NCBI RefSeq assembly: GCF_950295315.1
Contig: NC_080170.1
Span: 96,934,477 to 96,998,476, forward strand
Length of the DNA: 64,000 bases
DNA from: Erinaceus europaeus
Taxonomy: Eukaryota; Chordata; Mammalia; Eulipotyphla; Erinaceidae
Direction: 5' to 3'
Shown here: piece by piece, positions 57,075-64,000 of the stretch
How positions within the stretch are numbered: the stretch's first letter is position 1
Layout: every line of letters starts with the position of its first letter
Made by a program: the position numbers and the translations under genes
Notes under the pieces: model-generated
The model's database searches: none
The model's input: only the letters and a program-made list of their open reading frames with translations
What the model was told of the DNA's origin: nothing

Positions 57075-57427
57075 TTTTTTTTAATTTTTTTTTTTTTTTC
57101 CTCCAGGGTTATTGCTGGGCTCGGTGCCTGCACCATGAATCCACCTCTCCTGGAGGCCATTTCCCCCCTTTTTGTTTCCCTAGTTGTTGCAGCCTCGTTT
57201 CGGTTATTATTGCCATTGTTGACGTTGCTTTGTTGTTGGATAGGACAGAGAGAAATGGAGAGAGGAGGGGAAGACAGAGAGAGAGAGGGGGAGAGAAAGA
57301 TAGACACCTGCAGATCCGCTTCACCACCCGTGAAGCGACTCCCCTGCAGGTGGGGAGCCGGGGGGCTCGCCGGTCCCTGTGCTTTGCGCCACGTGCGCTT
57401 AACCCACTGCGCCACCGCCCGACCCCC
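57075..57427 (-). mobile_element. SINE type A (long form), minus strand, young
   Basis: One of the best copies: 'ctccagggttattgctgggc', 'ctgcagatccgcttcaccac', 'cccctgcaggtggggagccg', and head 'actgcgccaccgcccgaccc'. TGCTGACCACTTTT (57061-57074 and 57428-57441) is a perfect 14-bp TSD. Confidence 0.97.
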
Positions 57428-57441
57428 TGCTGACCACTTTT

Positions 57442-57750
57442 ATTCATTCTTTATCTTTAGAGGAGAGACAGACACACACAGGAAGAGAGAAGAAGGCATC
57501 TCAGCAAACTATCATTCGTTGGTGCTTTCCTTTCCTGGGTGTGCCTGTATTTGAACCCAGTTCTTGTCATTTGATAGGACTTGTTCTCTACAGGCCCTGT
57601 GGCTTTCATAACACTTAACAGGGGCCATTTGAAAATAGGCACAGAATGTTATATGAGACAAATATTGTAGTAAGAAGTCTTGCTTTCCAGACTTCACCCA
57701 CATCTTTGCTCTCTGCCATACTAAGTTTGGGGAGAATCTTGGGAGAAGAT
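57442..57750. other. unique DNA, nothing recognised
   Basis: Contains a GAGAGACAGACACACACAGG patch (57461-57480) but no assignable repeat. Confidence 0.4.
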
Positions 57751-57781
57751 ATTTATTTATTTATTTATTTATTTATTTATC
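57750..57781. repeat. (ATTT)n
   Basis: Eight ATTT units at the tail of the minus-strand L1 3' UTR that follows. Confidence 0.95.
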
Positions 57782-58155
57782 TTAAAAGGGAGACAACAAA
57801 ACCATAGGGTAGGAGGGATACAACTCCACACAATTACCACCACCAGATCTCCATATCCCATCCCCTCCCCTGATAGCTTTCCCATTCTCTATATCTCTGG
57901 GAGCATAGACCCTGGGTTGTTGTGGGTTGCAGAAGGTGGAAGGTCTGGCTTCTGTAATTGCTTCCCCGCTGAACATGGACATTGATTGGTCAATCCATAC
58001 TCCCAGTCTGCAGGGTTCTGGGGAATCGGAGCTCCAGGACACATTGGTGGGGTTGTCTGTCCAAGGAAGTCTGGTTGGCATCATGCTGGCATCTGGAACC
58101 TGGTGGCTGGAAAGAGAGTTAACATACAAAGCCAAACAAATTATTGAACAATTAT
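57782..58155 (-). mobile_element. L1 variant-2 3' UTR, distal part
   Basis: Matches 7430-7800 ('ctccacacaattaccaccac', 'gcttccccgctgaacatgga', 'gagttaacatacaaagccaa'). It is broken at 58155 by an endogenous retrovirus and continues at 59374. Confidence 0.92.
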
Positions 58156-58506
58156 TGTCATATGCTTTACATTGGTTTGTTCTAGCCCTCCCCACCAAGA
58201 GAATTAGATCAGTCCAGTTAGTTTTCGTGGGCCTGCTTGGCCCTGCCCCTAGGAAACCCGCCAGAGTTCCAAAGTGCCAGAGTTGGGGAGGGTTCTTGAG
58301 TTCCTGAATTCGAGAGTAAGAGAGAGTGCTTGTGCCGCCGCAAATAGACAGCAGAGTTCTGTTTGGTGATTAGTTTGGTTTAGTTTATGAATTGTTGTTC
58401 CTAAATAAAGAAATACAGCTTCCCTGCCCAGCCATTGTCTCCACGTCTCTGTTACCCGCCCGTGAAGCTAGCCCACCCGGCTGGAGCCTACGAAATTATA
58501 ACAACA
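58156..58506 (+). repeat. 5' LTR of the ERV
   Basis: 351 bp from TGTCATATGC to ATAACAACA. The poly(A) signal AATAAA is at 58404-58409, leaving ~97 bp of R/U5. I see no clear TATA box. It ends two bases before the primer-binding site. Confidence 0.8.
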
Positions 58507-58508
58507 AA

Positions 58509-58524
58509 TGGTGCCCAACTTGGG
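58509..58524 (+). other. retroviral primer-binding site, tRNA-Lys type
   Basis: TGGTGCCCAACTTGGG differs at two positions from the familiar TGGCGCCCAACGTGGG site complementary to the 3' end of tRNA-Lys(CUU). It stands two bases after the 5' LTR, where a PBS belongs. Confidence 0.8.
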
Positions 58525-58820
58525 CCTCCTGCCTCCCCCTCATTATGTACTCTCGCCCCTTTCCCCACCCAAGCAGGCAATGTTCCTTTACACACCAATC
58601 CTTCCCTTCACACCACACTGGCTTTTACTACTCCCCTACTTGTTCCTTCCTATTTTGTTATATCATTTAGGCTTATGCCCAAAAGGTTTCTGCCCCATGA
58701 TAGTCTTTTACAGACTTTGTACATCTTATGCAATTACTAGATAGAAAGATAGAAAAGATGTAGAGATATTGTGAAGAGATGGTTGAGCAGGCTGCGCTTA
58801 AACCTATGAGAGGAGTCTCT

Positions 58821-58830
58821 CCAGGTAAGT
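58821..58830 (+). promoter_or_regulatory. candidate splice donor in ERV leader
   Basis: CCAG/GTAAGT is a near-perfect donor, about 300 bp after the primer-binding site. This is a usual place for a retroviral leader donor. No acceptor could be assigned. Confidence 0.5.
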
Positions 58831-59012
58831 CTCTCTCTCTAAAGAGGGGTTGAGCACAGGAGGACGCATAAATCTCACAAGATTCGCAGCCATTTAAGCC
58901 TTCCATCCTCCACAGAAAGTCCTACATCTTCCCACCTGAGCATGGCATGCCTCTAAAACATTTAAGCCTGCTCCATTCCATTTTTTTTTTTTTACTGTGT
59001 CCATTTAGATAT

Positions 59013-59029
59013 AAAGGGATAGGAGGAGA
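59013..59029 (+). other. polypurine tract
   Basis: AAAGGGATAGGAGGAGA, purine except for one T, lies directly before the 3' LTR and would prime plus-strand synthesis. Confidence 0.7.
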
Positions 59030-59373
59030 TGTTGCTGAGGAGTTATTCTGACGCAGTCTCCGCCCCCAGGTTTTACTACGCCACGCGAAACCCTAGCATT
59101 GCCCCCTTCAACCAATCCTGGCCCTACACGTCAACTCTGGTTTCGCCCAATAAAAAGCCCCCTCATCCCCCCTCTCTCTCGGGGCTCTCAGCTCTCCCTC
59201 TCTGAGGTCTCGCTCCCTGCTCTCCCCCAATGGTCAGCCATTGCCAGCTGGCTCCACGTGGTCTAAACCAAACCCCCCCCCCCATCCTATAATAAAGATT
59301 TGTGTACCCATTTGCTCTGGACGTCCGCTCTCTTCTCCGCGGTGCAGCCCGACACCAGACCACCACCACAACA
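59030..59373 (+). repeat. 3' LTR of the ERV (unlike the 5' LTR)
   Basis: 344 bp from TGTTGCTGAGG to CACCACAACA. It has CCAAT at 59112, a TATA-like AATAAAAAG (59149-59157), a CT-rich stretch, a C-run at 59272-59283 and poly(A) signal AATAAA at 59291-59296. By eye it does not align with the 5' LTR beyond the general TG...AATAAA...CA layout. Confidence 0.8.
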
Positions 59374-60248
59374 AATTATGGACCTACAGGCTGGAATAGT
59401 GCAGATGAAGTGTTGGGAGGTACTCACTGCAGACTATTGTGTACTTTTGCTTTCAGGTATATATTTTGCCCTAGTTTATGGGTATGTGTGAACATATGTT
59501 CTATCTCATGGGACCTGGTCTCTATCTAGGTTTTGGGACTTTGTTAGGAAGGGAACCACCTGGAATGGAATTAGAGAATACTATAAAAGGATAGGTCTCA
59601 CCCGAGTAATGATACTGAATGGTTGTCATTCCACACCTGAAGTCTCTGGACACATTCTGAAGTGAAGCATGCTGAGGTGGCACTGGTTGTGTTGATTAGG
59701 TTGTGATCGGCAGATGCAATATTATTTGATATGAATTGAGAGAAGCATGCAGGAAAGTGCTCCCCAACCTAAGGTTCCAGGACTAGGGGAAATATCTGCT
59801 CTATAGTGGAAATGTGAGGTTCCTGCTGTCTTAGGGTTCAAGAAGACAATGAATAGTTATTGTTATCATCACATTATTTGGTAATTGGGTTAACTTTGAA
59901 AAGTCCCTTTGTTAGGATTTGCTGTATAATACCCAGCATCTTGTATATAACTGTGCTACCTATTGCTTCTGTTCTCCCTGGTCTAGGCTTTTGAGAGAGT
60001 CAACATATCAAAGACTCAGCCTATGTATTAAAAAGATTTAGTCTGTGCTTTAAAAAGTTTGAGACATACAATCAATTTTTCCTTCTCATATTAATTAGTG
60101 ATTTATATGACTACAAATTAATAGGAGTGTACGTAAACACCATTCCCACCACCAAATGACTGTGTCCCATCCCATCCCCCACTGCCCCAGGAAGCTGAAT
60201 GTCCACCCTTACCCTCACCCCAGGGTTTTTACTTTGGTGCCCTACTCC
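59374..60248 (-). mobile_element. L1 variant-2 3' UTR, upstream part
   Basis: Continues the L1 3' UTR after the ERV and matches 7800-8690 throughout ('ggtctcacccgagtaatgat', 'gattaggttgtgatcggcag', 'ctgtgtcccatcccatcccc'). It ends at 'ttggtgccctactccagg' (60248), the 5' truncation point, just short of ORF2. Confidence 0.92.
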
Positions 60249-60464
60249 AGGGGAGAAGATTTTTAAACCTCAGGATTGAGAATTGAATAATTTCAAAAGA
60301 TTTTGTTTTTCAAGCTCAAAAGGTCTGTGATTCCAAATTATTTCATCTTTATTCCTTTCTCAGTGGTAAAGGAAAACAATGTTTTGATTCTATTTTCATA
60401 TTTTTCCAAGTCAGCATTTTACCTGTGAAGCTTACAAGTAATTTTGTGTTGTTTGTGTTGCTGT

Positions 60465-60812
60465 GTTTTTGTTTTCTTTGCGTTGCTAGGTTATCACTGG
60501 GGCTCAGTACTTATACTATGAATTCACCTTTCCTGGTGGCCACTTCTTTTTCCTTATTTCTCTTCTTCCTTCTTTATTTCCTCCTTTCTTTTTCTCTCTC
60601 TTTCTCCATTTCTTGTTATTTTATAGGACAGAAAGAAATTGACAGGGGAAGAGAAGATAGAGATAAAGAGAGGCACACCTGCAGCCTTTTTACTCCTCAT
60701 GAAACTTCCCCCTGTGCAAATGGGGTTCAGGGGGTTGAACATAGGTCCTTGAACATGATGATGTGTACTCTCTATACTCTCTACAGGGTTCACCACTGCC
60801 TGGCCTCACAGG
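60465..60812 (-). mobile_element. SINE type A/B (long form), minus strand, old
   Basis: 'gctaggttatcactggggct', 'ttttataggacagaaagaaa', 'cccctgtgcaaatggggttc', 'ggttcaccactgcctggcct'. More diverged than the neighbours, with a CT-rich expansion at 60541-60615. Confidence 0.82.
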
Positions 60813-60814
60813 CT

Positions 60815-61678
60815 TATTTTTCTCAAATGCATCATTAGATTTTCTGACTTTTCTACTAAAATATTGATGCAATTTGAAATGACTTGTACATAAGAGAATA
60901 AACTAAAGTTTCATGGTAAAAAACATTATCTTAGTTCCCAAAGTGAAATCACAGGTGTCGAATTCTTCACAATCAAGTCCCCTCATAGACAGCTTTCCAT
61001 ACATGCTAACTGACTTTAACAAACCCTCATAATAAAAGTAACAGAAATCTCTTTTTCCCAAGCTTCTCTTGGCAATTTTTTTGTTTTTTTTTACCTATTT
61101 CTTAAAGGGAATTTTAGTCTTCCTGGATATATTCCTCCACAGTGTATTGTCCCAGGTATGAGTTATACAGTGTATGTTCTTAACAGGGAAAGATTTTTAC
61201 CATGCAGTGAAGAGCTAGACTCCACTCAGTTGCTGGAATGATCTGCCCTTAAGATGAATCATTAGAGATGATGGCTCCATCTCTCACTTAAAGCTCTTAT
61301 CTTTGCTGTAAATCAGAAAAGTGAAGTGAAGAATATGTTTAGATAGACAAATGTTATCTTGCTTTTTTCTGTTATCCTGATTATTTGAAGACTTGGGCCT
61401 ATATATAGAAAAAAAAAGTTGAAATATAAAGGTATGCCAGGAAAGTGAAAGCTCATTAAAATCCAACTGTAGCAATAAAATGCAGAAACCAACATCATAT
61501 AAGAATCACTTCATCACTAAAGTGTGTCATCCACAGAGAGAAATTTTGTTGGTATGCTTAAGAAGTTTCACTTAGTCCGATAATGAGGGAGAATTGTGCT
61601 TGAATTTTACCAGTTCTAACTTTTGTTTTCTTAATAGCTGAAGAATCTACTTATCCTATTTCTCTGAAATATATCCTA
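60815..61678. other. unique DNA, nothing recognised
   Basis: About 0.86 kb of AT-rich sequence. T-rich run at 61077-61092. No gene is supported. Confidence 0.5.
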
Positions 61679-61679
61679 C

Positions 61680-61955
61680 GCAGGTTAAGTTATGTGTAAG
61701 GACCCAGCCTTGAGTCCCCAGTCCTAGCCTGCAGGGGGTACACTTCTTGAGAAAAATCAAGTCTACAGATGTTTCTCCTTCTCTCTCCCTATCACCCCTC
61801 CCCCTCTCAATTTTTATGTTCTTTCTAGTAAAAATAGAAAGAAAGAGAAAAAAATAAAACAGAAAATAAATGGCTGCCAGGAGTGGTGGTATCATTACCA
61901 CTGGTGGCACAAAGCCCCAGTGATAATCGTGGTGGCAAAAAAAAAAAAAAACAGA
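61680..61955 (+). mobile_element. SINE type A/B (long form), diverged
   Basis: Head shortened to 'caggttaagttatgtgtaag', then 'gtcctagcctgcagggggta', CT body, 'aatggctgccaggagtggtg' distal module and poly-A. Confidence 0.82.
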
Positions 61956-61982
61956 GAATAAGTGAAAGAAAAAGAGGGTGAA

Positions 61983-62139
61983 TGTGTGGGCTGGGAGGTG
62001 GCGCAGTGATGAAGCTTTGGACTCTCAAGCATGAGGTCCCAGGTTCAATCCCCGGCAGCACATGTGCCAGAGAGATGTCTGGTTCTTTCTCTCTCCTCCT
62101 GTCTTTCTCATAAATAAATAAAATCTTTAAAAAAAAAAA
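61983..62139 (+). mobile_element. SINE type D, young
   Basis: 'ctgggaggtggcgcagtgat', 'aagcatgaggtcccaggttc', 'gagatgtctggttctttctc', 'taaataaaatctttaaaaaa'. AGAGGGTGAA (61973-61982 and 62140-62149) is the TSD. Confidence 0.95.
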
Positions 62140-62157
62140 AGAGGGTGAAAAAAAGAA

Positions 62158-62272
62158 AAAGACAGTATAATGGTTATGCAAACAGACTCTCAAAGCTGAG
62201 ACTTCATAGTCCCAGGTTCAATCCCCTATACTACCATAAGCCAGAGCTGAGCAGTGCTCTAGTTAAAAAAAG
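62158..62272 (+). mobile_element. SINE type C
   Basis: 'gacagtataatggttatgca', 'cagactctcaaagctgagac', 'ccagagctgagcagtgctct'. An A/G-rich tail follows to about 62310. Confidence 0.92.
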
Positions 62273-62505
62273 AAAAAAGGAAAAAAAAGGAAAGAAAAAA
62301 CATAAAAAGAGTCTCTTCAACAAATGGTATTGGAGAAAATGGGTTGAGACATGCAGAAGAATAAAATTGAGCCACTATGTTTCACCAAACACAGAAGTAA
62401 ACTCCAAGTGGATCAAGGATTTGGATGTTAGACCAGAAGCTATCAAATACTTTGAGGAAAATATTGGCAGAACTCTTTTCCACATAAATTTGAAAGACAT
62501 TTTCT

Positions 62506-62728
62506 TTTACTATATTTATTTATTTATTTATTTATTTATTGGATAGAGACAGCCAGAAATCAAGAGTTAGGGGGTAGTAGAGAAGGGAGAGAGACAGAGA
62601 GACACCTGCAGCCCTGCTTCACCGCTTGCAAAGCTTTCCCCCTGCAGGTGGGGGGCAGGGGGTCGAACCCAGGTCCTCGAGCATTGTAACATGTGTGCTC
62701 AACCTCGTATGCCATCACCCAGCCACCC
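62506..62728 (-). mobile_element. SINE type B, minus strand, inside L1
   Basis: (TTTA)n tail, 'cagccctgcttcaccgcttg', 'ccccctgcaggtggggggca', 'tatgccatcacccagccacc'. AAAGACATTT on both sides is the TSD. Confidence 0.94.
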
Positions 62729-62782
62729 AAAGACATTTGCAATGAAGTGAAACCAATTACAAAGAATACTAAAACAAGCAGG

Positions 62783-62818
62783 GTTTCCGTAGTATAGTGG
62801 TTATCACGTTCGCCTCAC
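62783..62818 (+). pseudogene. retroposed 5' half of tRNA-Val(CAC)
   Basis: These 36 bases match nucleotides 1-36 of tRNA-Val(CAC), from the acceptor 5' strand (GTTTCCG) through the D arm (TAGTGGTTATCAC) to the anticodon CAC, with one change (G to A in the D stem). The T arm and acceptor 3' strand are absent. A 19-bp TSD, ACAAAGAATACTAAAACAA (62759-62777 and 62817-62835), surrounds it. Five extra bases (GCAGG) precede it and there is no poly-A. It cannot fold as a tRNA. The match is from memory of the conserved mammalian sequence. Confidence 0.9.
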
Positions 62819-63862
62819 AAAGAATACTAAAACAAAAATAAACCAATGGGACTACATCAAATTAAAAAGCTTCTGCACAGCAAAAGAAACCACTACCCAA
62901 ACAAAAGACCCCTAACAAAATGGGAGCAGATTTTTATGTACCATATATCAGAAAAGAAGCAAATAACAAAACATAAAGAGCTTGCCAAAATCAACAACAA
63001 GAAAACAAATGACCCCATCCAAAAATAGGAAGAGGACATGAACAAAATATTCACCATAGAAGAGACCCAAAAGGGGAAGAAACACATGAAAAATGCTCCA
63101 AGTCATTGACTGTCAGAAAAATGTAAATAAAGACAATGTGATACCACTTCACTCCTGTGAGAATGTCATACACAAGAAAAAGTAGCATCAACAAATGCTG
63201 GAGAGGTTGTGGGAATAAAAGAATCCTCCTGCACTGCTGGTGAGAATGTAAATTGGTCCAACCTCTGTGAAGAGTAGTTTAGAGAACTCTCAGAAGGCTA
63301 GAAATGGACCTACCCTATGACCCTGCAATTCCTCTCCTGAGGATATATCCTAAGGAACCCAACACATCCATCCAAAACGTTTTGTGTATACCTATGTTCA
63401 CAGCAGCACAATTTGTAATAGCCAAAACCTGGAAGCAACCCAGGTGTCCAATAAGAGATGAGTGGCTGAGCAAGTTGTGGTATATATACACAATGGAATA
63501 CTACTCTGCTATTAAAATGGTGATTTCACCATTTTCAGTCCATCTTGTATGGAGCTTGAAGAAATCATGTTAAGTAAGATAAGTCGGAAACAGAAGGATG
63601 GATATGGGATCATCTCAGCCACAGGCAGAAGTTGAAAAACAAAATCAGAAGGGAAAATACTAAGCAGATTGGACTCTTGTACCAAAGTAAGACTCTGGGA
63701 TGGGGGTGGTTTAGATCCTGGAACATGATGGCAGAGGGGGAACCTAGTGGGAATTGTATTGTTATGTGGAAAACTGAGAAATGTTAAGCATGTACAAACT
63801 ATTGAATTTACTGGTGACTGTAAAACATTAATCCCCCAATAGAGAAAAAGAGAGAGTGAAAA

Positions 63863-64000
63863 AATAAAGAGTTAAAGTTCCTCATTTATGAACAACATAC
63901 AACATGGGAAGAAGTAGATGAGCTATTTTGCAATGGTAGTGAGACTGATAACTTCTGGAAGATTAATCAGAACTTATACTGGCAACTGAAGGTTGAGTTT
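63863..64000. other. unique DNA, window edge
   Basis: A short A/G-rich join (AGAGAGAGTGAAAAAATAAAG), then unique sequence to the end. Nothing is recognised. Confidence 0.4.

Larger units (their letters stand above)
58156..59373 (+). mobile_element. endogenous retrovirus, gutted, class II-like
   Basis: A 1,218-bp insert with TG...CA ends and a 6-bp TSD AATTAT (58150-58155 and 59374-59379). Comparing the L1 3' UTR copies shows that exactly this hexamer was duplicated. It has a 5' LTR, a primer-binding site, ~500 bp of non-coding interior with a splice donor, a polypurine tract and a 3' LTR. No gag, pro, pol or env coding sequence is present. The 6-bp TSD and lysine-tRNA-like primer site fit betaretrovirus-like (ERV2) elements. 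The two LTRs are not recognisably alike, which is abnormal. The strand is taken from primer site, poly(A) signals and PPT. Confidence 0.85.
62311..63862 (+). mobile_element. L1 ORF2 3' third and 3' UTR, plus strand
   Basis: Coding text equivalent to codons 330 onward of the ORF2 pieces at 23248-25479 is recognisable ('gagtctcttcaacaaatgg', 'actccaagtggatcaaggat', 'cctaccctatgaccctgcaa'). The short-type 3' UTR ends at 'aaacattaatcccccaatag'. The frame is broken by many stops and indels. Two insertions lie inside it: a type B SINE at about 62506-62728 and a tRNA-Val half at 62778-62818. Confidence 0.93.

Noticed and set aside
56922..57554. 210-codon plus-strand frame and overlapping frames on both strands
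   Set aside because: The central part is a young type A SINE with a perfect TSD. The frame has no counterpart outside repeats.
58392..58744. Three overlapping ~80-100 codon frames inside the ERV
   Set aside because: They overlap the LTR and leader, have no retroviral protein motif and are unlikely to be expressed as protein.
62783..62818. Functional tRNA-Val gene
   Set aside because: Only the 5' half is present; there is no T arm, no acceptor 3' strand and no B box.

Overview
This is a non-coding stretch of mammalian nuclear DNA. The repeats point to a hedgehog (Erinaceidae, most likely Erinaceus): there are dozens of copies of tRNA-derived SINEs with heads such as GTCGGGCGGTAGCGCAG and the body 'CCCCACCTGCAGGGG...GGTGAAGCAGGTCTGCAGGTGTCT'. 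I link these to hedgehogs from memory, not from a search. I found no host protein-coding exon, CpG island promoter or intact RNA gene. Every long open frame lies in a LINE-1 (L1) ORF, a SINE or a microsatellite. The window reads as intergenic or deep-intron sequence; which of the two cannot be told from it.

Four SINE types are used as labels below. Type A is about 230-350 bp, with the head 'GTCGGGCGGTAGCGCAG', an (AAC/AAT)-rich tail and, in long copies, a distal 'GGCCTCCAGGAGCAGTGG' module. Type B is about 200 bp, with the head 'GGTGGCGCACCTGGTTGAGC', a CT-rich body and an (AATA)n tail. Type C is about 120 bp, running from 'ATAATGGTTATGCAAA' to 'GAGCAGTGCTCTGG'. Type D is about 150 bp, with 'GGTGGCGCAGTGGAT', 'ATGAGGTCCC', 'GTCTGGTTCTTTCTCTC' and 'AAATCTTT'.

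Layout: 1-6.9 kb is unique AT-rich DNA with old SINEs. At 6.9-13.5 kb a 5.9 kb minus-strand L1 (truncated ORF1, broken ORF2, 1.3 kb 3' UTR) sits inside an older retroposon with a matching target-site duplication (TSD). At 13.5-22.8 kb there is mostly unique DNA with three MER5-like DNA-transposon remnants and an MLT1-like LTR. At 22.86-25.75 kb lies a young L1 that keeps its 5' UTR and the C-terminal half of ORF2 but lacks everything between. At 26-35 kb are SINEs, including a three-level nest, and long GA microsatellites. At 35.3-42 kb are an LTR-like fragment and two oppositely oriented copies of a ~1.08 kb retroposon. At 42-48.9 kb there are SINEs and unique DNA. At 48.9-49.9 kb is an L1 with the inversion expected from twin priming. 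At 50.7-53.2 kb is the longest repeat-poor block. At 57.8-60.2 kb an L1 3' UTR is split by a 1.2 kb endogenous retrovirus whose two LTRs do not resemble each other. At 62.3-63.9 kb an L1 3' fragment carries both a SINE and a 36-nt retroposed 5' half of tRNA-Val(CAC).

No genes work together here. The biology is retrotransposition: L1 machinery has inserted L1, SINE and tRNA-fragment copies into one another, leaving TSDs that let the order of events be read.
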